A DNA stretch of 64,000 bases, from assembly GCA_005503085.1 (NCBI GenBank), contig SCOI01000019.1:58838-122837 (forward strand). Direction: 5' to 3'. The DNA is from Burkholderiales bacterium C2. GTDB taxonomy: Bacteria > Pseudomonadota > Gammaproteobacteria > Burkholderiales > Burkholderiaceae_C. The notes below the pieces were generated by a model that was given only the letters and a program-made list of their open reading frames with translations, was not told the origin of the DNA and searched no databases. Within the stretch, counting starts at the first letter, position 1, and each line of letters opens with the position of its first letter. Shown here in pieces: positions 1-8,177 of the stretch. The position numbers were made by a program, and so were the translations under genes.

Positions 1-1621
1 CATGGAACAGGAACTCGCGCACCCCGTCCTGCACCGGCACCTCGTTGAGCATCTTGCGCAGCTCGATCGTGAACTGGATCGCCAGCGTCTCGCGCTGCTC
101 GACCTGCTGGGCCAGCGACACGCCCTTGCGCGAGGCCTGGTTCTCGTTCTCGAAATAGTGGTCCAGAAACTTCTCGAACTCGGTCAGCACGGTCTGGAAC
201 ACGCGCCGCCCGGTGTCGGGATAGGCCTCGACAACCTGGACGATGCGCTTGATCTCGCGCTCCAGCGCCTCGCCGACACCGCTGCCGGCCGAGGTGTTGA
301 AGCCCATCACGCAGGAGCCCATGCGGTCGATCAGCGCGCGCGCCGGATGCTCGGCCTCGGCAAAGAAATCGGGCTCGCTGACCGCCACCCGCAGCACCGG
401 CATCTGCAGCCGCGCAAACCAGACCCGCACCGCGGCCGGGATGCGCTCCTCCTGCAGAATGCTCTGGAACAGCAGGGCCACGATCTCGATGGTCGCGCGC
501 TCGGCCGGCGTGTCGGCGGCCTGCTTGAGCACCTGCTTGAAAGCCTGGTTGCGGGCCTTGATCTCTTCGAGCTGCTGCGGCGCCGGGGCCTCCACCTCGG
601 GGCCTGAGCCGGCGACCGGGCGGCGCTGCAAGGCCTCCTGCGCATGATTGATCGCGGCCGCCAGGCGCGGCGACGCGCTGCCCATCTGGCTGGGCCGTCC
701 CGCCGTGCCTGGCGCCGGCTGGCGCGACGGTGCCACGCCCGCTGGGGACACGGTCCGATAGCCGGCCGATGGCGATACCGTGGCGGCAAAACCCGGCACC
801 TGGCGGCCCACCACGCGCTGCAAGAGCTGCATCACCTCCTCGGCCGCACGGCTGGCCTGGCTGCGCGCGGCGACCGGCGCGACCTGGCGCGCCATATAGC
901 GCGTCTCCTCATGACCGCCGCTGAGCTCCTGGCGTGTCGAGGGCCGGTGGGCCGTGGCAGCACTGTTGCCGGCACGGCGGATGAAAGGCCGCAGATCGAC
1001 CTCGGGCAGCACGCCCTGCTGAATCAGCCAGCGATTGGTCTCGTGATAGGCCTCGCCCAGCAGCAGCGAGAACTCGGCATGCAGCGTGCTCTTGAGCATC
1101 TGCCATTCCGAGGGGCTGAGCCCGCTGCGATACCAGGCATCGAGCGCCAGGCCGGCCACCACCGGGGCACGCAGCAAATCGTGGGCCGGCAGCTCGTCGA
1201 GCTGCTCCAGCTGATGCATGCGGGTGCGCAGGTCGGTGAACTCCCATGAGGCCTTGTCCATCATCGCCAGCGACAGCCGCGAGCCGATGATCTCGCGCTC
1301 TATCGTGTCGTCGTCCACCAGCGAGAGCGGGCCGGACTGGCTGGCGCGCCCCATCGCCTGCCGGGCCTCGGCCACGCCATGCGAGACCGCGTGGCGCAGG
1401 CCGGCGACAAAGGCGCTCTGCCAGGCCGGGCCATGGCGCATCCAGGCGGCCACACCGTCACGGCGCGCCACCATCACCGCGTACTCGGCCGGCAGCAGCA
1501 GCAACTGCTGGGCGGCCTCGTTAAGCACGCCGGCCACCGGCGCGAGGCCGCGCACCAGGGCCTCCAGATAGACATGCCGCGCTTGCGAAGCCAAGGCTTT
1601 GTTGCGGGCGGCGTCGGTCAT
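1..1621 (-). CDS. DUF1631 family protein (partial, runs off left edge)
   Basis: Function unknown. The frame opens at an ATG at 1621 and stays open to base 1 (about 540 codons), so the C-terminal part is missing. The product is soluble, largely helical, with an Ala/Pro/Ser-rich linker at about residues 255-325 and a charged helical region after it. This matches the DUF1631 proteins of beta- and gammaproteobacteria, which usually exceed 700 residues. The start lies 38 bp beyond the secF stop on the same strand, so read-through from the sec operon is possible. No membrane segment or catalytic motif was seen. Family assignment is from overall resemblance, so moderate-high confidence for a real gene and lower for the family. 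Confidence 0.82.
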   Translation of the reverse strand, partial: MTDAARNKALASQARHVYLEALVRGLAPVAGVLNEAAQQLLLLPAEYAVMVARRDGVAAWMRHGPAWQSAFVAGLRHAVSHGVAEARQAMGRASQSGPLSLVDDDTIEREIIGSRLSLAMMDKASWEFTDLRTRMHQLEQLDELPAHDLLRAPVVAGLALDAWYRSGLSPSEWQMLKSTLHAEFSLLLGEAYHETNRWLIQQGVLPEVDLRPFIRRAGNSAATAHRPSTRQELSGGHEETRYMARQVAPVAARSQASRAAEEVMQLLQRVVGRQVPGFAATVSPSAGYRTVSPAGVAPSRQPAPGTAGRPSQMGSASPRLAAAINHAQEALQRRPVAGSGPEVEAPAPQQLEEIKARNQAFKQVLKQAADTPAERATIEIVALLFQSILQEERIPAAVRVWFARLQMPVLRVAVSEPDFFAEAEHPARALIDRMGSCVMGFNTSAGSGVGEALEREIKRIVQVVEAYPDTGRRVFQTVLTEFEKFLDHYFENENQASRKGVSLAQQVEQRETLAIQFTIELRKMLNEVPVQDGVREFLFH

Positions 1622-1659
1622 GAAGGCGTCAGGGATTCAGGCAGATGGTGCAAATGACT

Positions 1660-2694
1660 CTACACCACCGCTCCGGCGTTCGGATCGTCAGGATCTTCCT
1701 TGTTGACCGGGGTCTTGACCAGGTCTTCGCGCTTGATGCCCAGCCACATCGCGATCGCTGCGGCCACGAAGACCGAGGAGTAGATGCCGAAGCAGATGCC
1801 GATGGTCAGCGCCACCGCGAAATAGTGCAGCGAGGGACCGCCGAAGATCAGCATCGACAGCACCATCAGCTGCGTCGAGCCGTGGGTGATGATGGTGCGG
1901 CTGGTGGTGCTGGTGATCGCGTGGTCGATGACCTCGTGGGTGTTCAGCTTGCGGAACTTGCGGAACACCTCGCGCACCCGGTCGAAGATCACCACCGACT
2001 CGTTGACCGAGTAGCCCAGCACCGCCAGCAGGGCCGCCAGCACCGTCAGCGAGAACTCCCACTGGAAGAAGGCGAAAAAGCCCAGGATGATGATGACGTC
2101 GTGCAGATTGGCAATGATGCCGGCCACCGCGAACTTCCATTCGAAGCGCAGCGCCAGGTAGATCATGATGCCGACCACGGTGAAGGTCAGCGCCAGCGCG
2201 GCGTCCTGCGCCAGCTCGGCGCCCACCGCCGGGCCGACGACCTCGGAGCGCGAAAGCTTGATCGGCTCGGCCTGCGCGGCGGTCAGGCAGACCTGCTTGC
2301 TGACCGATTCGCCCTTGTCGGTGACGATGTCGCGCTGCGAGACGGTGCCGCTCTCGGCCTTGCACAAGGCGTCGAACACCAGGCCGACCTGCTCGGTCTG
2401 CTTGACGTCGCCGCGCAGCGGCAGGCGGATCATCACATCGCGCGAGGTGCCGAAGTTCTGCACCTGCACCTCGCCGAAGCCCATGGCCTCGACGGTGTGG
2501 CGGGTCTTCTCCAGATTGGCCGTCTGCGCATATTCGACCTCGACCACCGAACCGCCGGTGAACTCGATCGAGAAATGCAGGCCGCGGGTGACCAGGAAGA
2601 ACACCGCGAGGGCGAAGGTGATGAAGGAGATCGCGTTGAGCAGCAACGCGTGCTTCATGAACGGGATATCCCGTTTGATGCGGAACAGTTCCAT
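1660..2694 (-). CDS. secF: Protein translocase subunit SecF
   Basis: SecF pairs with SecD in the inner membrane and uses the proton gradient to complete Sec-dependent export. The 344-residue protein starts MELFRIKRDIPFMKH, has the first membrane helix at about residues 15-35, a periplasmic P4 domain containing the FTGGSVVEVEY motif, and five more helices in the C-terminal half, including the conserved GYSVNESVVIFDRVRE helix. Length and order are normal. An AGGA box sits 8 bp before the ATG. It follows secD by 11 bp and completes the classic yajC-secD-secF order, so one operon is likely. Confidence 0.97.
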   Translation of the reverse strand: MELFRIKRDIPFMKHALLLNAISFITFALAVFFLVTRGLHFSIEFTGGSVVEVEYAQTANLEKTRHTVEAMGFGEVQVQNFGTSRDVMIRLPLRGDVKQTEQVGLVFDALCKAESGTVSQRDIVTDKGESVSKQVCLTAAQAEPIKLSRSEVVGPAVGAELAQDAALALTFTVVGIMIYLALRFEWKFAVAGIIANLHDVIIILGFFAFFQWEFSLTVLAALLAVLGYSVNESVVIFDRVREVFRKFRKLNTHEVIDHAITSTTSRTIITHGSTQLMVLSMLIFGGPSLHYFAVALTIGICFGIYSSVFVAAAIAMWLGIKREDLVKTPVNKEDPDDPNAGAVV

Positions 2695-2705
2695 GACTAG
2701 TTTCC

Positions 2706-4574
2706 TCAGGCCTTGGGCGCGTCGGCCTCGGGCTTCCAGATCTGACCGATAGAGACGGACTTGAGCTTCTTCTGGCGGCCATACCAGAGATTGACCAGGC
2801 CGCGCGAGAACACCACCGACGAGAACATCGAGGTCAGGATGCCCAGGCAGTGCACCACCGCGAAGCCCTTGACCGGGCCGGAGCCGAAAGCCAGCAGCGC
2901 GATACCGGCGATCAGGGTCGTCACATTGGAGTCGAAGATCGTCGCCCAGGCGCGCTCGTAGCCGGCATGGATGGCGGCCTGCGGCGCGGCGCCGGCGCGC
3001 AGCTCCTCGCGCACCCGCTCATTGATCAGCACGTTGGAGTCGATCGCCATGCCCAGCACCAGCGCGATGGCGGCCATGCCCGGCAGGCTCAGCGTGGCCT
3101 GCAGCATCGACAGCACCGCGATCAGCAGCAACAGGTTGAAAGCCAGGGCCAGCGAGGAGAACACGCCGAACAGTGCGTAGTAGATGCACATGAACACGGC
3201 CACCGCGACAAAGCCCCACAGCACCGAGGCCAGGCCCTTGGCGATGTTCTCGGCACCCAGGGTCGGGCCTATGGTCTTCTCTTCGATGATCTCCATCGGC
3301 GCGGCCAGCGAGCCGGCGCGCAGCAGCAGGGCCGTGTCGCTGGCTTCGGTCGTGGTCATCGCGCCCGAGATCTGCATGCGCGAGCCGAGTTCGCCACGGA
3401 TCACCGGTGCGGTCACGACCTCGCCCTTGCCCTTCTCGAACAGCAGGATGGCCATGCGCTTGCCGATGTTCTCGCGCGTCACGTCCTTCATCACCCGCGC
3501 GCCCTTGGCGTCCAGGTTCAGATGCACGGCGGGCTGCTGGTTTTCGTCGAAACCGGCCTGGGCGTCGACCAGGTTGTCGCCGGTGATGACCACCTGGCGC
3601 TTGACGATGATGGGGCCGAAACCGCGGTCGATATAGCGCTCGGTCCCGAAGGGCACCGGGCCGCTGCCGGCCACGGCCGCCTGGGCCTCGGCGCTGTCAT
3701 CCACCATGCGCAACTCAAGCGTCGCGGTGCGGCCGATGATGTCCTTGGCGCGCGCCGTGTCCTGCACGCCGGGCAGCTGCACGACGATGCGGTCCAGCCC
3801 TTGCTGCTGGATCACCGGCTCGGAGGTGCCGAGCTCATTGACGCGGTTGTGCAAGGTGGTGATGTTCTGCTTCAGCGCGGTTTCCTGCACCTGCACCAGG
3901 GCCTGCGGCTTCAGCGCGCCGGTCAGCGTCGGCTGGTCGCCGTTCTGGCCGGGGGTCCATTGCACATCGGTGATCTGGTCGCTCAGCAGGGTACGCGCCG
4001 CCGTCATGGCCGCCGCATCGCGGAAGGCCAGCACCACGGTATTGCCATCGCGGCTGATGCCGGCATGGCGGATGTTCTTGTCGCGCAGCAGGGTGCGCAC
4101 GTCGCCGGTCAGCGACTCGGCCTTCTTGGTCAGCGCCGCCTTCATGTCGACCTGCATCAGGAAGTGCACGCCGCCGCGCAGATCCAGGCCCAGATACATC
4201 GGGAAGGCATGCAGATTGGACAGCCAGCGCGGCGAGCGCGACAGCAGGTTCAGCGCGACGATATAGCTCGGGTCATTCGCATCCGGGTTCAGCGCCTTGC
4301 TGATCGCGTCCTTGGCCTTCAGCTGTGTATCGGTGCTGTCAAAGCGGGCCTTGACCGAATTGCCCTCGAACTCGACGAAGTCGGCCTTGATACCGGCGGC
4401 GCTCAGCGCCTGCTCGACCCGCGACTCCATCGAGGCATCGAGCTTGACGGTGACCTTGGCGCTGGAGACCTGGACGGCCGGCACCTCGCCGAAGAAATTC
4501 GGCAGCGTGTAGATGAAGCCGATCAGCATCGCGATCACAAGGATCGCGTACTTCCACAGCGGATAACGATTCAT
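2706..4574 (-). CDS. secD: Protein translocase subunit SecD
   Basis: SecD is the large proton-driven accessory subunit of the Sec translocase, with a periplasmic domain that pulls substrate proteins outward. The 622-residue protein has a first membrane helix at about residues 8-28, the DLRGGVHFLMQVD signature of the P1 base near residue 130, a long periplasmic head, and a C-terminal block of five helices holding GMAIDSNVLINERVREE. Length is typical for proteobacterial SecD. It is 116 bp downstream of yajC, with a hairpin in the gap, and 11 bp upstream of secF. Confidence 0.97.
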   Translation of the reverse strand: MNRYPLWKYAILVIAMLIGFIYTLPNFFGEVPAVQVSSAKVTVKLDASMESRVEQALSAAGIKADFVEFEGNSVKARFDSTDTQLKAKDAISKALNPDANDPSYIVALNLLSRSPRWLSNLHAFPMYLGLDLRGGVHFLMQVDMKAALTKKAESLTGDVRTLLRDKNIRHAGISRDGNTVVLAFRDAAAMTAARTLLSDQITDVQWTPGQNGDQPTLTGALKPQALVQVQETALKQNITTLHNRVNELGTSEPVIQQQGLDRIVVQLPGVQDTARAKDIIGRTATLELRMVDDSAEAQAAVAGSGPVPFGTERYIDRGFGPIIVKRQVVITGDNLVDAQAGFDENQQPAVHLNLDAKGARVMKDVTRENIGKRMAILLFEKGKGEVVTAPVIRGELGSRMQISGAMTTTEASDTALLLRAGSLAAPMEIIEEKTIGPTLGAENIAKGLASVLWGFVAVAVFMCIYYALFGVFSSLALAFNLLLLIAVLSMLQATLSLPGMAAIALVLGMAIDSNVLINERVREELRAGAAPQAAIHAGYERAWATIFDSNVTTLIAGIALLAFGSGPVKGFAVVHCLGILTSMFSSVVFSRGLVNLWYGRQKKLKSVSIGQIWKPEADAPKA

Positions 4575-4618
4575 GGTGCGTCCTCTCAGGCCGAGTCAGC
4601 GTCAGCGCCTGAAGCGAA

Positions 4619-4641
4619 CCCGGCACCATCATGGCGCCGGG
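4619..4641 (-). other. Intercistronic hairpin between yajC and secD
   Basis: CCCGGC at 4619-4624 pairs perfectly with GCCGGG at 4636-4641, and the loop contains a second inverted pair, CCAT and ATGG, around one base. The transcript could fold into one long stem with a single mismatch. It sits in the 116-bp yajC-secD gap with no following T run, so it looks like an mRNA-stabilising or attenuating hairpin rather than a Rho-independent terminator. Function is inferred only. Confidence 0.45.
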
Positions 4642-4690
4642 CTATGGGTTGGGGGCCTGCGCCGACGGCGCCGCGCCCCTGGCAGCTGGA

Positions 4691-5020
4691 TTACTTGACG
4701 GTGCCCTTGGGCAGCACCTGCACGACCGCGCCGCGCTGGATCTGCAGCTCGACGCCGGTGGCCACTTCCAGGGTCACGAAGCTGTCGCCGAGCTTGGACA
4801 CCTTGCCCAGCAGGCCGCCCGAGGTGACGATCTCATCGCCCTTGGCCAGGGCCTCGATCATGGCCTTGTGCTCCTTCTGACGCTTCATCTGCGGGCGAAT
4901 CATCACGAAGTACAGCACCACAAACATCAGCACCAGCGGCAGCATGCTCAGCAAGCTGGACTCGGTGCTACCGGCGGCAGCGGCCGGGGCGGCTTGGGCA
5001 AAAGCGTTGGAAATAAACAC
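4691..5020 (-). CDS. yajC: Sec translocon accessory subunit YajC
   Basis: YajC is the small inner-membrane partner of SecDF. The 109-residue product has a short periplasmic start (FISNAFAQAAPAAAAG), one membrane helix at about residues 22-43 followed by the family signature IRPQMKRQKEH, then a cytoplasmic beta domain with GDEIVTSGGLLGKV. I chose the GTG at 5020 because AAGGGA lies 8 bp upstream and it gives the usual family length; the frame is open further upstream, but that part has no family resemblance. First gene of yajC-secD-secF, divergent from the hydroxyproline module. Confidence 0.94.
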   Translation of the reverse strand: MFISNAFAQAAPAAAAGSTESSLLSMLPLVLMFVVLYFVMIRPQMKRQKEHKAMIEALAKGDEIVTSGGLLGKVSKLGDSFVTLEVATGVELQIQRGAVVQVLPKGTVK

Positions 5021-5118
5021 GTCGGAATCCCTTTGGTGAAAGCCGCCCTTGGCGGACGGAAGAACTGCGGATTGTATGCGGCCACCCGGGGCGGCCACCC
5101 ACCGCAGCCGAGATGGGG

Positions 5119-5158
5119 TTGACAAGTCGGAATTCAAAAAATATTCTACAAATATATT
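5119..5158 (+). promoter_or_regulatory. Sigma-70 promoter with overlapping inverted repeat, upstream of hydroxyproline module
   Basis: A perfect -35 box TTGACA (5119-5124) is separated by exactly 17 bp from TATTCT (5142-5147). AATAT at 5140-5144 and ATATT at 5154-5158 form an inverted repeat lying over the -10 and likely transcription start. The stretch is strikingly AT-rich for this genome. The first gene it would drive encodes an FCD/GntR regulator, so autoregulated repression by binding over the -10 region is the simplest reading. The promoter boxes are seen directly; the operator role is inferred. Confidence 0.65.
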
Positions 5159-5207
5159 AAATGCAAACCCTGCTGGCCAGAGCCTAGCGGCCTGCGATGA
5201 TGGCGCC

Positions 5208-5873
5208 ATGACCGACAGCAACGACGCTCCCGAGCAAGACCATAAACGCCGCGTGGCCGACCAGGCCTATGACGCGCTCGAATCGATGATCGCCACCCTG
5301 GTGCTCAAGCCCGGCGCCCCTATCGTCGAGGCCGAGCTGATCGAGCGCACCGGCCTGGGCCGCACGCCCACCCGCGAGGCGCTGATGCGCCTGGTCTCCA
5401 ACGGCCTGATCGTGCAGCTGCCGCGGCGCGGCCTGCGGGTCAGCGATATCTGGCTGGCCGAGCATCTGGACCTGGTCGAGGCGCGCCGGGTGCTGGAGCG
5501 CCTGATCGCCGCGACCTCGGCCCGGCGCGCCACACCGGCCCAGCGCGAGGACCTGCTGGCCTGTGCCCGCAGCATGGTCAAGGCCGGCGAGGACGACGAT
5601 CTGGCCGCCTATATGGATGCCGATCAGGCGCTGGACCGGGTCAACCACGCGGCCTGCCGCAACCCCTTCGCGGTAGCCGCCGTCGTGCCCATGGTGATCC
5701 AGTGCCGGCGCTTCTGGTATGCCTACCAGCACCAGGGCGATATCAAGGAGGGCGCGCGCCGCCATCTGCTGCTGGCCCAGGCCATTGCCGGCGGCGACGG
5801 CGAGCAGGCCGCACAGGCCAGCGACGCCTTGATGGACTACCTGCGCCAGTTTGCCCAGGCGGTGATCGAATGA
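5208..5873 (+). CDS. FCD-type GntR family transcriptional regulator
   Basis: DNA-binding repressor or activator, probably of the adjacent hydroxyproline genes. The 221-residue protein has an N-terminal winged helix-turn-helix at about residues 12-80 ([20 protein letters not shown], then [12 protein letters not shown]) and an alpha-helical FCD ligand-binding domain after it, with conserved acidic and His residues such as [13 protein letters not shown] chose the ATG at 5208 because it gives the normal N-terminus; a longer open frame upstream would run through the promoter. Its TGA overlaps the ATG of the epimerase (ATGA), so the two are translationally coupled. Ligand unknown; hydroxyproline or a catabolite is inferred from context. 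Confidence 0.92.
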   Translation: MTDSNDAPEQDHKRRVADQAYDALESMIATLVLKPGAPIVEAELIERTGLGRTPTREALMRLVSNGLIVQLPRRGLRVSDIWLAEHLDLVEARRVLERLIAATSARRATPAQREDLLACARSMVKAGEDDDLAAYMDADQALDRVNHAACRNPFAVAAVVPMVIQCRRFWYAYQHQGDIKEGARRHLLLAQAIAGGDGEQAAQASDALMDYLRQFAQAVIE

Positions 5874-6805
5874 GCACGACTCGCATTGTTGACTCCCATA
5901 CCGGTGGCGAACCGACCCGGCTGATCGTCAGCGGCGGCCCCGATCTCGGCCGCGGCAGCATGGCCGAACGGCTGCAGCGCTTTCGCAGCGAGCACGATGC
6001 CTGGCGCCGCGCCGTCGTGATGGAGCCGCGCGGCTCGGACGTGATGGTCGGTGCGCTGCTGTGCGAGCCGGAGCTGAGCGACAGCACGGCCGGCGTGATC
6101 TTCTTCAACAACGTCGGCTATCTGGGCATGTGCGGCCACGGCAGCATCGGCCTGGTCGCGACCCTGGCCTGGCTGGGCCGCATCCAGCCCGGCGAGCACC
6201 GGATCGAGACCCCGGTGGGCCGGATCACGGCGCGACTGCATCAAGACGGCAGCGTCAGCATCGCCAATGTGCCGGCCTGGCGCCATGCCAAGCGGGTGGC
6301 CGTCCGGATCGCCGGCAAGACCGTGCACGGCGATGTCGCCTGGGGCGGCAACTGGTTCTTTCTGTGCGAAGACCATGGCCTGAGCCTGGAGCTGGCCTCG
6401 GTCGAGGCGCTGACCGACTTCGCCTGGGCGCTGCGCCAGGAGTTGCCGCGCCAGGGCGTCAGCGGCGCCGGTGGCGCCGAGATTGACCATATCGAGCTGC
6501 TGGGCCCGCCAGCCGACCCGGCCCACAACGGCCGCAACTTCGTGCTGTGCCCCGGCAAGGCCTACGACCGCAGCCCCTGCGGCACCGGCACCAGCGCCAA
6601 GATCGCCTGCCTGGCGGCCGACGGCAAGCTGGCGCCCGGCGCGCTCTGGCAGCAGGAGAGCGTGATCGGCAGCGTGTTTGCCGCCAGCTACCAGAGCGGT
6701 GAGCCGGGCCAGGTCCTGCCCACCATCCATGGCCGCGCCCATGTGAACCTGGATGCCAGCTTGGTGTTCCAGAGCGGCGACCCCTTCGCCTGGGGCATCG
6801 CCTGA
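5870..6805 (+). CDS. 4-hydroxyproline 2-epimerase (proline racemase family)
   Basis: Interconverts trans-4-hydroxy-L-proline and cis-4-hydroxy-D-proline, the first step of bacterial hydroxyproline degradation. The 311-residue protein has both catalytic cysteines of the two-base mechanism: Cys88 in GMCGHGS and Cys237 in [10 protein letters not shown]. The [10 protein letters not shown] start is typical of the family. Two cysteines distinguish it from the Cys/Thr trans-3-hydroxyproline dehydratases. It overlaps the regulator stop by four bases and is followed by the subunits of a D-hydroxyproline dehydrogenase, which supports epimerase over proline racemase. Cytoplasmic. Confidence 0.93.
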   Translation: MSTTRIVDSHTGGEPTRLIVSGGPDLGRGSMAERLQRFRSEHDAWRRAVVMEPRGSDVMVGALLCEPELSDSTAGVIFFNNVGYLGMCGHGSIGLVATLAWLGRIQPGEHRIETPVGRITARLHQDGSVSIANVPAWRHAKRVAVRIAGKTVHGDVAWGGNWFFLCEDHGLSLELASVEALTDFAWALRQELPRQGVSGAGGAEIDHIELLGPPADPAHNGRNFVLCPGKAYDRSPCGTGTSAKIACLAADGKLAPGALWQQESVIGSVFAASYQSGEPGQVLPTIHGRAHVNLDASLVFQSGDPFAWGIA

Positions 6806-6837
6806 AGGCCGCCGTCGCCAGCACCCGTCGGGCCGAT

Positions 6838-7932
6838 GTGCTGATCGTCGGCGCCGGCATCGTCGGCGCGGCCTGCGCGCGCGAGTTTGCGCGCCAGGGG
6901 CTCAGCGTGGCCGTGATCGAGTCCGGCGCGGTCGGTGGTGGCGCGACGGCGGCCTCGATGGGCCATCTGCTGGTGGTTGACGACGAGGCCGGCGGCAACA
7001 ATCCCGAGTTCGCGCTGAGCCAGCGTTCGATGCGACTGTGGCAGGACTGGCTGGACGAGAGCGCCGGCCATGCCGCCCAGGTCGAGCATGGACACTGCGG
7101 CACGCTGTGGCTGGCCGCCGACGATCAGGAGCTGGCACTGGCCGGGCGCAAGCAGGCCTGGTACGCGGCACGCGGCATCGCGGCCGAGCTGATAGACGGC
7201 GCCACGCTGGCGCGGCTGGAGCCTATGCTGCGCCCCGGCCTGGCCGGCGCGCTGCGCGTGCCGGGCGACGGCCGCGTCTACCCGCCCAAGGTCGCAGCCC
7301 ACTGGCTGCAGGGCTGTGAGCTGATCAGCGGCGAGGTCATCGGACTGGACGGCCAAAGCCTGAGCCTGGCCGACGGCCGGCGGCTCTGGGGCGGCCTCAT
7401 CGTGCTGACGGCCGGCCTGGCTAGCCAGCGCTGGCTGCCGCCGGGCTGGCTGCTGCCCAAGAAGGGCCAGCTGGCGATCACGCAACGCAGTACGCCGCGC
7501 GTCGCTCACCAGCTGGTCGAGCTCGGCTATATCAAGAAGGCCCATCTGGCCGACCAGGACACGGTGTCCTTCAATGTGCAGCCGCGCCCCGACGGCCAGC
7601 TCTTGATCGGCTCCTCGCGCCAGATCGGCCGCAGCGATGCGGCGCTGGATCGCGCCATGCTCGAAGCGATGCTGGCCCTGGCCTGCGACTATCTGCCCGA
7701 GCTGGCCGAGCTGAGCCTGCTGCGCTGCTGGACCGGCCTGCGCCCGGCCAGCCGCGATGGACAGCCGCTGATCGGCGCCCACCCCGAACACCCGCGGGTC
7801 TGGCTGGCCTGCGGCCATGAGGGCCTGGGCATCACGACCTCGCTGGCCACGGCCGAGCTGCTGGCCCAGCTGAGCCTGGGCCAGTCCACCCTGTTGAACG
7901 CCGCGCCCTTTTCGCCGGCGCGCCTGCTGTGA
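6838..7932 (+). CDS. FAD-dependent oxidoreductase, D-hydroxyproline dehydrogenase catalytic subunit (DAO family)
   Basis: Likely oxidises cis-4-hydroxy-D-proline to pyrroline-4-hydroxy-2-carboxylate, passing electrons to the next two products. The N-terminal LIVGAGIVGAACAREFA is the dinucleotide-binding fold of the D-amino-acid oxidase family and CGHEGLGITTSLATAELLA is the C-terminal FAD signature. The start is uncertain: GTG at 6838 begins right at the first beta strand and has a weak ribosome site, whereas the same frame extends to a CTG at 6802 that overlaps the epimerase TGA as CTGA. The CTG would give a more normal N-terminus of 12 further residues and match the overlapping style of the operon. 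Coordinates use the conventional GTG. Confidence 0.88.
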   Translation: MLIVGAGIVGAACAREFARQGLSVAVIESGAVGGGATAASMGHLLVVDDEAGGNNPEFALSQRSMRLWQDWLDESAGHAAQVEHGHCGTLWLAADDQELALAGRKQAWYAARGIAAELIDGATLARLEPMLRPGLAGALRVPGDGRVYPPKVAAHWLQGCELISGEVIGLDGQSLSLADGRRLWGGLIVLTAGLASQRWLPPGWLLPKKGQLAITQRSTPRVAHQLVELGYIKKAHLADQDTVSFNVQPRPDGQLLIGSSRQIGRSDAALDRAMLEAMLALACDYLPELAELSLLRCWTGLRPASRDGQPLIGAHPEHPRVWLACGHEGLGITTSLATAELLAQLSLGQSTLLNAAPFSPARLL

Positions 7933-8177
7933 TGAGTAACAAGATCGTCTTGCAGATCAATGGCCAGCCCCATGCGGTGCCGGCCGGCTGTAGCGTGGCG
8001 GCCGCGCTGGCCCATGCCGGCCTGAGCGCCACGCGCCACTCGGTCAGCGGCCAGCCGCGCGCCGCCTTCTGTGGCATGGGGCAATGCCAGGAATGCCGGG
8101 TCACGATAGACGGCGTCACCGACCGGCTGGCCTGCATGAGCCCGGCCAGCGCCGGCATGGTGATCGCAACGACATGA
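7932..8177 (+). CDS. Small [2Fe-2S] ferredoxin-like subunit of D-hydroxyproline dehydrogenase
   Basis: An 81-residue plant-type [2Fe-2S] domain with Cys47, Cys52, Cys55 and Cys68 in the pattern CGMGQC-x2-C...LAC, resembling the HcnA/SoxX-like gamma subunits of multi-component amino acid dehydrogenases. It should carry electrons between the two flavin subunits. The ATG at 7932 shares one base with the previous stop (TGATG) and its own stop overlaps the next ATG, so all three subunits are translationally coupled. The order FAD subunit, ferredoxin, FAD/BFD subunit is that of the three-subunit hydroxyproline dehydrogenases of pseudomonads. Confidence 0.9.
   Translation: MSNKIVLQINGQPHAVPAGCSVAAALAHAGLSATRHSVSGQPRAAFCGMGQCQECRVTIDGVTDRLACMSPASAGMVIATT

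Noticed and set aside
1645..2700. Long open frame on the plus strand opposite secF, and similar frames opposite secD, dsbD, livMG, liv genes and others
   Set aside because: Antisense frames stay open because of the GC-rich third-codon bias; their products are histidine/arginine/glutamine-rich with no family resemblance and no ribosome sites.
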